In this document: positions 1 through 7,570 of the stretch, piece by piece | Layout of the letters: each line of letters opens with the position of its first letter | Position numbering within the stretch: position 1 is the first letter of the stretch | Source of the DNA: SURF-21 sp964529285 | GTDB lineage: Bacteria; Actinomycetota; Geothermincolia; Geothermincolales; RBG-13-55-18 | DNA: 17,837 nt | Direction of reading: 5' to 3' | NCBI GenBank assembly: GCA_964529285.1 | Contig: CAZGWK010000063.1 | Span: forward strand, 1 to 17,837 | Notes under the pieces: model-generated | What the model was told of the DNA's origin: nothing | The model's input: the letters and a program-made list of their open reading frames with translations, nothing else | Database searches by the model: none | Translations under genes and position numbers: made by a program

Positions 1-6
1 GCTGGA

Positions 7-77
7 GGGGTCGCATCTTTATTTTTGAAAAAGCAGCCAATTTATGGAAGAGAATTCAGAAATAAAGATTTGACCCC
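7..77. repeat. Large imperfect palindrome, GGGGTC-ended REP-like element
   Basis: The arms at 7-29 and 55-77 pair over 20 of 23 positions with no gaps, around a 25-base spacer. The outer ends are GGGGTC and GACCCC and the interior is AT-rich (ATCTTTATTT core). It lies upstream of the carA promoter region. The same outer ends occur on palindromes elsewhere in this window, so I read it as one member of a dispersed family. If transcribed from the left it could also act as a hairpin terminator for a gene upstream of the window, but no run of U follows. The pairing is seen in the sequence; the family assignment is inferred. Confidence 0.75.
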
Positions 78-110
78 GTTTTGGCCCTTCCGCGCGTCGG
101 TGCCTTTCCC

Positions 111-116
111 TATAAT
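111..116 (+). promoter_or_regulatory. Candidate -10 box for carAB
   Basis: A perfect TATAAT lies 110 bases before the carA start. No convincing -35 hexamer sits 16-18 bases upstream (the 17-base position reads TTCCGC), so this is supported by the -10 only. Transcription would begin near 123, giving a leader of roughly 100 nucleotides containing a hairpin. Confidence 0.4.
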
Positions 117-123
117 ATATTGA

Positions 124-176
124 GGCTTGAGGACGAGAGGCGAGGCCGGTAAACGCGTTCTTTAATTATGAACGCG
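124..176 (+). promoter_or_regulatory. carA leader hairpins, possible attenuation or PyrR-type site
   Basis: Two stem-loops can be drawn in the putative carAB leader. The first pairs GGCTT (124-128) with AGGCC (143-147), using one G-U pair, and its loop carries the purine-rich CGAGAGGCG (134-142). That resembles the GAGAGG core recognised by PyrR in known pyrimidine operons, but the usual ARUCC part is missing. The second is a clean 7-bp stem, CGCGTTC (154-160) with GAACGCG (170-176), and a 9-base AU-rich loop. Regulation by uridine nucleotides would make sense for carAB but is inference. Confidence 0.3.
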
Positions 177-225
177 ACAAGCTTCGCGATGGATAGCGGT
201 AGCTGGAGGCTGGTAAATCCGGAGA

Positions 226-1374
226 ATGAATAAGGCTGTCATCCTGCTCGAGGACGGTAAATACTTTACCGGTACCCCCTTCGGAGCGCGGGGGACGCGG
301 ACGGGTGAATTGGTTTTCAATACCAGCATGACCGGCTACCAGGAGATCCTCACCGACCCCTCTTACCAGGGCCAGGTCATCACCATGACCTACCCCCTCA
401 TCGGCAACTACGGGGTCAACGCCGAGGACCTGGAATCCCCGCACCCGCACGTGTCGGGCTTCGTGGTGCGCGAGTGCTGCCGCTATCCTTCGAACTGGAG
501 GGCCACCCACTCTTTGGACGAATACCTGGCCGAACACGGCATCGTGGGCATCGAGGGGATTGACACCCGTGCGGTGACCAGGCATATCAGGTCCCTGGGA
601 GCCAAGATGTGCATCATCTCCTCCGAGGATACGGACCTGGCGTCTCTCAAGCGCAAACTGGACGAGGCCCCCGGATACGTGGGCGTGGACCTGGTGGCCG
701 AGGTGACATGCTGTGAGCCATCCCGCTGGGAGGATGCGCGCATCCCGCCCATGGGCAGGGGGGTCATGCCGGATGTCTCCGGCGGGGGGGAGCGTCCTTT
801 ACGGGTGTTGGCCTACGATTGCGGCATCAAGCAGAACATCCTGCGCATCCTCGCCAACCTGGGCTGCGAGGTCATCGTCGTGCCCGCGGACACCACCGCT
901 TCCCGGGTGCTGCAGATGGGACCCGACGGAATCTTCCTCTCCAACGGGCCGGGCGATCCGGCGGCGGTCACTTACCTCATCGGCGAGGTATCTAAACTGG
1001 TGGGCGTGAAGCCCATCTTCGGTATCTGCCTGGGACACCAGATATTGGGACTGGCACTGGGAGGCACGACTTACAAGCTCAAGTTCGGCCACCGCGGAGC
1101 GAACCAGCCGGTAAAGGACCTGCGACGCGGGAACATACTGATAACCGCCCAGAACCACGGCTTCTGTGTGGACCTGGAGGCGGTGGCGGGTGAGACCGAG
1201 CCTACCTTCATAAACCTCAACGACGGCACCCTGGAGGGTTTCCGCCACCGTCGCTACCCGGCTTATTCCGTGCAATTCCACCCCGAGGACTCGCCGGGTC
1301 CCCACGACGCCGTGTACCTCTTCGAGGATTTCATCCGCGATATGCGCGCCGTGAGGGGTGGCGGGCATGTCTAA
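226..1374 (+). CDS. carA: Carbamoyl-phosphate synthase small (glutaminase) subunit
   Basis: It hydrolyses glutamine and passes ammonia to CarB for carbamoyl phosphate, the precursor of pyrimidines and arginine; cytosolic. The 382 residues match the usual CarA length. The N-terminal half is the small-chain domain, starting MNKAVILLEDGKYFTG. The class I glutamine amidotransferase domain spans about 190-375. The nucleophile elbow GICLGHQ carries Cys268, and VQFHPED supplies His352 and Glu354, completing the triad. The ATG at 226 is the only usable start after an in-frame stop at 214-216. Its ribosome site is poor: GGAG lies only 1 base before ATG, and a GGAGG at 205-209 is about 16 bases away. 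It overlaps carB by 8 bases, so the two are translationally coupled. Confidence 0.97.
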   Translation: MNKAVILLEDGKYFTGTPFGARGTRTGELVFNTSMTGYQEILTDPSYQGQVITMTYPLIGNYGVNAEDLESPHPHVSGFVVRECCRYPSNWRATHSLDEYLAEHGIVGIEGIDTRAVTRHIRSLGAKMCIISSEDTDLASLKRKLDEAPGYVGVDLVAEVTCCEPSRWEDARIPPMGRGVMPDVSGGGERPLRVLAYDCGIKQNILRILANLGCEVIVVPADTTASRVLQMGPDGIFLSNGPGDPAAVTYLIGEVSKLVGVKPIFGICLGHQILGLALGGTTYKLKFGHRGANQPVKDLRRGNILITAQNHGFCVDLEAVAGETEPTFINLNDGTLEGFRHRRYPAYSVQFHPEDSPGPHDAVYLFEDFIRDMRAVRGGGHV

Positions 1375-4300
1375 GCGTAGTGATCTCAAAAAGATCCTTA
1401 TCATCGGCTCCGGCCCCATCATAATCTCCCAGGCTTGCGAGTTCGATTACTCCGGCACCCAGGCCTGCAAGGCCTTAAGGGAAGAGGGTTACGAGGTGGT
1501 GCTGGTAAACTCCAACCCCGCTACCATCATGACCGACCCGGAGATGGCCGACCGCACCTATATCGAGCCCCTAACGCCTGAAGTAGTGGCGCGAATCATC
1601 GAGAAAGAGCGGCCAGACGCACTGCTCCCCACCCTGGGCGGACAGACCGGGCTGAACATGGCGGTGAAGGTGGCCGAGATGGGAGTGCTCGACGAGTTCG
1701 GGGTGGAGATGATCGGTGCCAGATACGAGGCGATCAGAAAAGCGGAGGACCGCAAGCTCTTCCGGGATGCCATGGCCTCCATCGGCCTCGACCTGCCCCG
1801 CTCAGGCCTCGCCCATACCATGGAGGAAGCTCGCGCGGCCGCGGCGGAACTGGGTTTCCCGCTCATCATACGCCCCGCGTTCACCCTGGGAGGAACGGGG
1901 GGCGGGGTGGCCTTCAACGCTGAGGAGTTCGAGCGGATCGCCTCTGCCGGTATTGAAGCCTCCATGGTCGACGAGATCCTCGTCGAGGAATCCGTGCTCG
2001 GCTGGAAGGAATACGAGATGGAGGTGATGCGAGACCTTAAGGACAACGTGGTCATCATCTGCTCCATAGAGAACTTTGACGCCATGGGTATCCATACGGG
2101 GGATTCCATAACTGTTGCTCCGGCTCAGACCCTCACGGACCGTGAGTACCAGCTTATGCGGGACGCGTCCATCGCCATCATCCGGGAGATAGGGGTAGAG
2201 ACCGGAGGGTCGAACATCCAGTTCGCCGTGGACCCGCGTGACGGCCGCATGGTGGTCATCGAGATGAACCCGCGCGTATCGCGCTCCAGCGCCCTGGCCT
2301 CCAAGGCCACGGGCTTCCCAATAGCCAAGATAGCCGCCAAGCTTGCAGTGGGCTACACCCTAGATGAGCTCCCCAACGACATCACGCGCGAGACCCCGGC
2401 TTCCTTCGAGCCGACCATAGACTACTGCGTGGTGAAGATACCCCGTTTCACCTTCGAGAAATTCCCCGGTGCCGACCCTACCCTGGGTATTTCCATGAAA
2501 TCGGTGGGAGAGGTTATGGCCATCGGGCGCACTTTCAAGGAAGCCCTGCAGAAGGGTATCCGTTCCCTGGAGATAGGGCGCTTCGGCCTGGGCAGCGACC
2601 GCAAGGAACTCATGGACCCGCGCAGCGCGGCTACGCCAGAGGAACGCGCGGAAGCGCTGGAGGTTGTGAGGGGAAAACTCACCACTCCCAACGCGGAACG
2701 CCTCTTCTATATACGCTACGGATTGAAGTTGGGCATGAGCGTGCACGAGATGTACGAGATATCCTACATCGACCCCTGGTTCCTCGAGAACATCCGGGAG
2801 ATAGTGGACATGGAGGATGGACTGCGCGGCCGCCGCCTGGAGGACATGGACGGAGAGGAGATCTTCCGCGCCAAATCCTTCGGATTCTCGGACGTGCAGC
2901 TTGCCGTCCTCACGGGGAGCGACGAGGGGTCCGTGCGGGAGCGGCGCGCACGAGCAGCAATCCGCCCCGTATACAAGCTGGTGGATACCTGCGCCGCGGA
3001 GTTCGAGGCTTACACGCCATATTATTACTCCTGCTACGAGCAGGAGGAGGAACCCCTGGCCGGTTCCCATGCCTCGGCTGCCGGTCCCAAGGTGATGATC
3101 CTGGGAGGTGGGCCTAATCGCATCGGGCAGGGCATCGAATTCGATTACTGCTGCGTCCACGCCTCCTTCGCACTGCGCGATGAAGGGTACGAGTCGATAA
3201 TGGTCAACAACAACCCCGAGACGGTATCCACCGATTACGATACATCGGACCGCCTCTACTTCGAGCCCCTGACCCTCGAGGACGTATTGGAGATAGTGGA
3301 GCGAGAGAAGCCCGAGGGTATCATCGTGCAGTTCGGCGGCCAGACGCCCCTGAACCTGGCCGTCTCCCTCAAGCGGGCCGGCGCACCCATCATCGGCACC
3401 AGCCCGGATTCCATAGACCGTGCAGAGGACCGCGACCGCTTTAAAGCCCTGCTGGATACGCTCGGTCTGCGCCAGCCTGAAAACGGCACCGCCAGGTCCT
3501 TCGAGGAGGCGCTGTCCGTAGCCCATCGCATCGGCTACCCGGTGGTGGTGCGCCCCTCCTACGTGCTGGGCGGCAGGGGCATGGAGATCGTCTACGACGA
3601 CCTGTCCCTGGAGGAGTTTATGCTGGGGGCCGCCGAGGTATCCCCGGACCACCCGGTGCTCATCGACAAGTTCCTGGAGGAGGCGGTGGAGATAGACGTG
3701 GATGCGGTATGCGACGGCAGCGACGTGATAGTGGCGGGGGTGATGGAGCATATCGAGGAAGCGGGCGTACATTCCGGGGATTCGGCCTGCGCCACCCCTC
3801 CCTTCTCACTGGGGGAGGCCATGGTGGAAGAGGTGAAGAACGCCACCTACGCCCTGGCAAGGGAGTTGGAAGTGGTGGGGCTTATGAACGTGCAGTACGC
3901 CGTGAAGGACGAACTGCTCTACGTGCTGGAGGTAAACCCGCGCGCCTCGCGTACCGTGCCCTTTATCTCGAAAGCGACGGGCATGTCGTGGGCGAAGGTG
4001 GCCACGAAACTGATGCTAGGAAAGACCCTGCGTGAAATCGGTATCACCAGTGAAGTGGAGATAGACCATATAGCGGTGAAGGAAGCTGTGCTCCCCTTCA
4101 ACCGTTTCTTCGGTGTGGACACGATCCTGGGGCCGGAGATGCGTTCCACCGGCGAGGTCATGGGTATAGACCGCGACCTGGGTATGGCCTATGCAAAGAG
4201 CCAGCTCGCAGCCGGTTCCCTGCTGCCCAGGGAGGGCAACATCTTCGTAAGCGTCAAGGACAGCGACAAGAGGGACATCGTGCACATCTCGCGCCGCCTC

Positions 4301-4627
4301 TCCGAGTTGGGCTTTCATATCCTGGCCACGCGGGGTACGGCCGAGGTGCTGCAGCGCAACGGCATCGAGGTCGAGGTGCTGAACAAGATGCACGAGGGAC
4401 GGCCCCACGTGGTGGACTACATGAAGAACCGCGAGATGCAGCTGATCATCAACACGCCTTCCGGAAAGCGGCCGCGTTCGGACCAGTGGTCCATCCGCAG
4501 CTACGCCGTTCTATACAATATCCCCCTCATCACCACCATGAGCGCGGCGCGCGCGGCGCTGCACGGCATGGAGTCGCTGCTGGAGCGGGGCATGGAGGTA
4601 AAACCGCTGCAGGACTGGCACTCTTGA
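1367..4627 (+). CDS. carB: Carbamoyl-phosphate synthase large subunit
   Basis: It makes carbamoyl phosphate from bicarbonate, ammonia and two ATP. The 1086 residues match full-length CarB. Two homologous ATP-grasp halves are visible: the carboxy-phosphate half with its glycine loop LGGTGGG at about 174-180, and the carbamate half with LGGRG at about 734-738. Each half opens with a nucleotide-fold motif (GSGPI and GGGPNRIGQG). The C-terminal MGS-like allosteric domain begins near 957 (GNIFVSVKD) and keeps the NTPSGK ligand-binding loop, so control by UMP or ornithine is plausible. I chose ATG 1367 over GTG 1358 because GAGGGG (1353-1358) sits 8 bases before it. The start lies inside the end of carA. 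No clear terminator follows; the minus-strand gene ends 27 bases away. Confidence 0.97.
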   Translation: MSKRSDLKKILIIGSGPIIISQACEFDYSGTQACKALREEGYEVVLVNSNPATIMTDPEMADRTYIEPLTPEVVARIIEKERPDALLPTLGGQTGLNMAVKVAEMGVLDEFGVEMIGARYEAIRKAEDRKLFRDAMASIGLDLPRSGLAHTMEEARAAAAELGFPLIIRPAFTLGGTGGGVAFNAEEFERIASAGIEASMVDEILVEESVLGWKEYEMEVMRDLKDNVVIICSIENFDAMGIHTGDSITVAPAQTLTDREYQLMRDASIAIIREIGVETGGSNIQFAVDPRDGRMVVIEMNPRVSRSSALASKATGFPIAKIAAKLAVGYTLDELPNDITRETPASFEPTIDYCVVKIPRFTFEKFPGADPTLGISMKSVGEVMAIGRTFKEALQKGIRSLEIGRFGLGSDRKELMDPRSAATPEERAEALEVVRGKLTTPNAERLFYIRYGLKLGMSVHEMYEISYIDPWFLENIREIVDMEDGLRGRRLEDMDGEEIFRAKSFGFSDVQLAVLTGSDEGSVRERRARAAIRPVYKLVDTCAAEFEAYTPYYYSCYEQEEEPLAGSHASAAGPKVMILGGGPNRIGQGIEFDYCCVHASFALRDEGYESIMVNNNPETVSTDYDTSDRLYFEPLTLEDVLEIVEREKPEGIIVQFGGQTPLNLAVSLKRAGAPIIGTSPDSIDRAEDRDRFKALLDTLGLRQPENGTARSFEEALSVAHRIGYPVVVRPSYVLGGRGMEIVYDDLSLEEFMLGAAEVSPDHPVLIDKFLEEAVEIDVDAVCDGSDVIVAGVMEHIEEAGVHSGDSACATPPFSLGEAMVEEVKNATYALARELEVVGLMNVQYAVKDELLYVLEVNPRASRTVPFISKATGMSWAKVATKLMLGKTLREIGITSEVEIDHIAVKEAVLPFNRFFGVDTILGPEMRSTGEVMGIDRDLGMAYAKSQLAAGSLLPREGNIFVSVKDSDKRDIVHISRRLSELGFHILATRGTAEVLQRNGIEVEVLNKMHEGRPHVVDYMKNREMQLIINTPSGKRPRSDQWSIRSYAVLYNIPLITTMSAARAALHGMESLLERGMEVKPLQDWHS

Positions 4628-4654
4628 TAGCCCGAAGTGCGAAGCCCCGAAAGA

Positions 4655-5251
4655 TCATTCCTCCGCCGGGTTGAGCAAAGTGCTCAGCATCAGCGGGGTG
4701 GTCGGGTCGTAATATTCGAGGCTCAAGTGGAAATCGTCCCAATCCTCGCCGCGCGGCAAGGTCTCTGCATAGAAGACCAGGGTCACGGAACGGACCGCCC
4801 CCGCCGGAATCCTGGACAGGCTGGCGGGTGCTTCGTCGCAGTCGGTAGTGTAATTCATGGGATTGTATACGCGCCGCGGAGGCAGGGAAGCGGTCGGGTT
4901 TACATTTTCGACGAGAAGTAGCTGGAAGTTATTGGGATTAAGATAGGCATCGACCGAACAGACGTTCTTGCCCTCCATCTCCACGATGAGCTTTCTCGTA
5001 CCGCTTTCATGCGTGATGCGGGACGAATTGATCGAGAGCTCAACCTCCACGGGGCTTACCAGTACCCCACCCACCTCGACGTTACTGCGGTCTATTTCGG
5101 TCGTGGCAAGAAACCAGAGGAACATGCCCACGATGACCAGGGGTATGAGGAAGATGATGAACGTCCTCGAGGTAAACAAAAATCCCACCTCCCGCTCTTT
5201 GTATCCATGGAGTGTGGGCTTGTTTTTGCAACCCTTGTTGCCATGCCGCAT
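4655..5251 (-). CDS. Membrane-anchored protein of unknown function
   Basis: I do not recognise the family. The 198 residues have a basic, polar N-terminus (1-30), one strongly hydrophobic segment at about 31-50 (FIIFLIPLVIVGMFLWFLAT), and a soluble remainder of about 148 residues. The remainder is rich in beta-prone stretches such as VGGVLVSPVEVELSI and RKLIVEMEG. The pattern suggests an N-in, C-out protein with an extracytoplasmic beta domain. It has only two cysteines after the anchor (in NVCSVD and TTDCDE), which could form a disulfide. The ATG at 5251 has GAGAGGA a few bases upstream and a perfect TATAAT behind it. It is convergent with carB and divergent from the por operon, so it appears to be a single-gene unit. 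Confidence 0.75.
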   Translation of the reverse strand: MRHGNKGCKNKPTLHGYKEREVGFLFTSRTFIIFLIPLVIVGMFLWFLATTEIDRSNVEVGGVLVSPVEVELSINSSRITHESGTRKLIVEMEGKNVCSVDAYLNPNNFQLLLVENVNPTASLPPRRVYNPMNYTTDCDEAPASLSRIPAGAVRSVTLVFYAETLPRGEDWDDFHLSLEYYDPTTPLMLSTLLNPAEE

Positions 5252-5268
5252 TATCGTCCTCTCATCCC

Positions 5269-5274
5269 ATTATA
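5269..5274 (-). promoter_or_regulatory. Candidate -10 box for the membrane-anchored protein gene
   Basis: On the minus strand this reads TATAAT, 17 bases before the ATG at 5251. Transcription would start near 5262, leaving a leader of about 11 bases that just includes the GAGAGGA ribosome site. No good -35 is present. Confidence 0.4.
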
Positions 5275-5275
5275 C

Positions 5276-5334
5276 TACCTTACCGGGGGATTCTCCTTCG
5301 GGGTTACTCTCCACGGTTTATCTCAGGTAAGGTA
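5276..5334. repeat. 9-bp inverted repeat in the intergenic region before por
   Basis: TACCTTACC (5276-5284) and GGTAAGGTA (5326-5334) are exact reverse complements separated by 41 bases. The left arm overlaps the upstream edge of the minus-strand promoter. It could be a pair of binding half-sites or a long stem. No function can be assigned. Confidence 0.4.
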
Positions 5335-5394
5335 AATCAGGCCTTGAGTTTGCGTTAATGCGCCACAGGTGCAAAACGCGATGCCTCACCGGCC

Positions 5395-5429
5395 CCAGGC
5401 ACCTGGCGAGGCCTGACCCCGGTGCCTGG
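5395..5429. repeat. CAGGCACC hairpin upstream of the por operon
   Basis: CCAGGCACC (5395-5403) pairs perfectly with GGTGCCTGG (5421-5429) around a 17-base loop that itself contains CTGACCCC. It is GC-rich, intergenic, and shares the TGACCCC string with the larger palindromes here, so it may be a further REP-like element. There is no U-run, so a terminator role is not supported. Confidence 0.5.
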
Positions 5430-5540
5430 CCGTTTAACAGATGCAAGCGGTGGGAATCCTGTACTTATGATAAAGGTCATTTGAGCGTACCGATTTTTTA
5501 CTGGGATCGAAGCCCGTCAAGCATCGACGAACGGGAGGCT

Positions 5541-6086
5541 ATGAAAGAGATCCGCGTGCACGGCCGGGGAGGCATGGGCAACGTCACCGCGGCGGAACTG
5601 CTGGCGCAGGCCGCTTTCGCCGACGGCAAGTACTCCCAGGCCTTCCCCAGCTTCGGGGCTGAGAGGCAGGGGGCCCCCGTGATGGCCTTCGTGCGCATAA
5701 ACGACAAGCCCATACGCACACGCCAGCAGGTGTACGAACCGGACTATCTCATCGTGCAGGACCCGGGGCTTCTCTACTCGGATGACATCATGGAGGGCTT
5801 GAAGCCGGGCGGCGCCTTAGTGGTCAACACCAACCGGCCCGGTGAGGAGCTGCCCATCGCCGAGGGGTTCAAGATATATACCGTGCCCGCGCTGCAGGTG
5901 GCCTACGAGGTCATCGGAAAGCCCTTCTTCAACGTGGTCATGGTAGGCGCCTTCGCTTGCGCGACCGGCCTCGTCCGGCTGGAGGCGGTGGAGGCGGCAA
6001 TTCGGGAGAGGTTCCCGGGAGAGCTTGGGGACAAGGAGGCGGAGGCCACTCGGGTGGCCTGCGACCGTATAGGGGAGTGCGGCTGA
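5541..6086 (+). CDS. porG: 2-oxoacid (pyruvate-type):ferredoxin oxidoreductase gamma subunit
   Basis: This is the gamma subunit of the four-subunit CoA-dependent enzyme that oxidises a 2-oxoacid to acyl-CoA with reduction of ferredoxin. The 181 residues have the POR gamma fold: an N-terminal glycine motif GRGGMG at about residues 8-13, then TAAELLAQAAF and QAFPSFGAERQGAPV. The usual motif is GRGGQG; here it is GRGGMGN. I set the start at ATG 5541 (MKEIRVHGRGG), where family members begin. The open frame extends upstream to 5358 but translates a repeat region. GGAGG at 5534-5538 is unusually close, 2 bases from ATG. Its stop overlaps the porD start (TGATG), the first link of a coupled gamma-delta-alpha-beta operon. 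Confidence 0.93.
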   Translation: MKEIRVHGRGGMGNVTAAELLAQAAFADGKYSQAFPSFGAERQGAPVMAFVRINDKPIRTRQQVYEPDYLIVQDPGLLYSDDIMEGLKPGGALVVNTNRPGEELPIAEGFKIYTVPALQVAYEVIGKPFFNVVMVGAFACATGLVRLEAVEAAIRERFPGELGDKEAEATRVACDRIGECG

Positions 6087-6367
6087 TGCGCATCTTCGTG
6101 GGACGCAAGGGCAAGCCGGGGGCCAGCCTCGAGAACACTACCAAGGCCTGGAGGGGAAAATATCCCGTTTACAAACAGAAGGACTGCATCGGATGCCAGA
6201 GGTGTTTCCTCGGATGTCCGGAGGGGACCGTTTACCAGATAGACAAGAAGAAGTTCGACGTCAACCTGGACTACTGCAAGGGATGCGGCATCTGCGCCCA
6301 CGAGTGCCCGGTGGACGACATCGAGATGGTGCTCGAGGAAGGGTGCGAGATGGCCGAGCCGGAATGA
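6086..6367 (+). CDS. porD: 2-oxoacid (pyruvate-type):ferredoxin oxidoreductase delta subunit, 2x[4Fe-4S]
   Basis: This is the ferredoxin-like electron-transfer subunit of the complex. The 93 residues contain two classical CxxCxxCxxxCP motifs: Cys34, 37, 40, 44 and Cys64, 67, 70, 74. These bind two [4Fe-4S] clusters that pass electrons from the beta-subunit cluster to soluble ferredoxin. The N-terminus (RKGKPGASLENTTKAWRG) resembles the PorD/VorD lead-in. The ATG at 6086 overlaps the porG stop, and AGGGGAG lies about 8 bases upstream. The 27-base gap to porA carries a strong ribosome site. Confidence 0.95.
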   Translation: MRIFVGRKGKPGASLENTTKAWRGKYPVYKQKDCIGCQRCFLGCPEGTVYQIDKKKFDVNLDYCKGCGICAHECPVDDIEMVLEEGCEMAEPE

Positions 6368-6394
6368 CGGCGCGGCGGTGAGGAGGATGTTGGC

Positions 6395-7570
6395 GTGAGA
6401 GTTTTCATAGAAGGCTCCAAGGCGGTGGCCGAGGCGGTGCGCCTATGCCGTCCCAACCTCGTATGTGCCTACCCCATCACTCCCCAGACCCACATCGTTG
6501 AGGACCTGTCGCAGATGGTGGCAGATGGGCAACTCGATGCCGGATACGTGCTGGCGGAGAGCGAGTTCGGCGCCGCCTCCATCGTCCTCGGCGGCAGCGC
6601 CGTGGGCGGCCGCACTTACACGGCCACCAGCTCCCAGGGCCTCCTGCTCATGGTCGAGGTGATCTTCAACATCGCCGGCCTGCGGCTTCCGGTGGTCATG
6701 ACCTGCGCCAACCGCGCCGTCTCCGCCCCGATCAATATCTGGAACGACCAGCAGGACGCCGTAGCCATACGCGATTCCGGTTGGATACAGCTCTTCGCCG
6801 AGGACAACCAGGAAGTGGTGGACACGCACATCCAGGCCTTCAAGATAGCCGAGGAACTTATGATACCGGTGATGGTGTGCATGGACGGGTACGTCCTCAC
6901 CCATACCTGGGAACCCGTAGACCTGCCGGAGCAGGAGGAGGTGGACAGCTTCCTGCCGCCTTACGACCCCATCTACAAGCTGGACCCCGATTATCCCTTC
7001 ACCATGGGCGAGATGGTGGGGCCGGACGCCTACATGGAGACGCGCTATCACGTGCACATGGATATGATGGAGGCGCGATCGGTGATCACGAGGGTGTGCG
7101 AGGAGTTCCGCGGGACGTTCGGCCGCGGAGGCACGGGGCTGATAGATGCCTACGACACCAAGGACGCCGACGTGGTGCTGGTCTCCATGGGCTCGCTTCT
7201 CGGGACCATGCGCGACGCCGTCGACGAGCTGCGCGACGAGGAGGGACTCAAGGTAGGATTGATAAAAGTACGCTGCTTCCGCCCTTTTCCCAAGAGCGCC
7301 GTCCACGACGCGATCAAGGAATCGCAGGTGGTGGGGGTGATAGAAAAGGACATCTCGCTTGGCCTGGAGGGCACCCTCTGCTCCGAGATGCGCGCCGCCT
7401 TCTGCGGCGAGGACTGTCCAGAGATATCCAGTTTCATCATGGGCCTGGGTGGAAGGGATATAACCAAGCAGGAGATAAAGCAGGTGGCGCGCGACCTCGC
7501 TGAAAACCCTGCCTGCCGGGTCGAGTTCCGAGGCTTGCGGACGGACTTGTTGGACGGTGATGAGAAATGA
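6395..7570 (+). CDS. porA: 2-oxoacid (pyruvate-type):ferredoxin oxidoreductase alpha subunit
   Basis: This subunit carries the pyrimidine-binding TPP domain and substrate contacts. The 391 residues match PorA length. Hallmarks in order are YPITPQTHI (26-34), LAESEFGAAS with the Glu typical of this domain, and CANRAVSAPINIWND (about 104-118). The latter is characteristic of pyruvate-specific enzymes rather than 2-oxoglutarate ones. A C-terminal transketolase-like domain follows (DVVLVSMGSLLGT, KVGLIKVRCFRPFP). The start is GTG 6395, with AGGAGG (6381-6386) 8 bases before it; an ATG at 6387 is closed by a stop after two further codons. The end overlaps the porB start. Pyruvate is the most likely substrate, but 2-oxoisovalerate cannot be excluded from sequence alone. 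Confidence 0.94.
   Translation: MRVFIEGSKAVAEAVRLCRPNLVCAYPITPQTHIVEDLSQMVADGQLDAGYVLAESEFGAASIVLGGSAVGGRTYTATSSQGLLLMVEVIFNIAGLRLPVVMTCANRAVSAPINIWNDQQDAVAIRDSGWIQLFAEDNQEVVDTHIQAFKIAEELMIPVMVCMDGYVLTHTWEPVDLPEQEEVDSFLPPYDPIYKLDPDYPFTMGEMVGPDAYMETRYHVHMDMMEARSVITRVCEEFRGTFGRGGTGLIDAYDTKDADVVLVSMGSLLGTMRDAVDELRDEEGLKVGLIKVRCFRPFPKSAVHDAIKESQVVGVIEKDISLGLEGTLCSEMRAAFCGEDCPEISSFIMGLGGRDITKQEIKQVARDLAENPACRVEFRGLRTDLLDGDEK

Noticed and set aside
70..116. TTGACC (70-75) as -35 partner for TATAAT (111-116)
   Set aside because: The spacing is 35 bases, about twice what sigma70 promoters allow, and the TTGACC is part of the palindrome arm.
2360..3772. 470-codon minus-strand open frame inside carB
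   Set aside because: It lies wholly antisense to a clearly real carB with intact motifs; GC-rich codons leave the opposite strand open. The translation has no recognisable domain.
5358..5540. N-terminal extension of porG
   Set aside because: The upstream residues come from a hairpin repeat and spacer sequence, while homologues begin at the MKEIRVHGRGG position.
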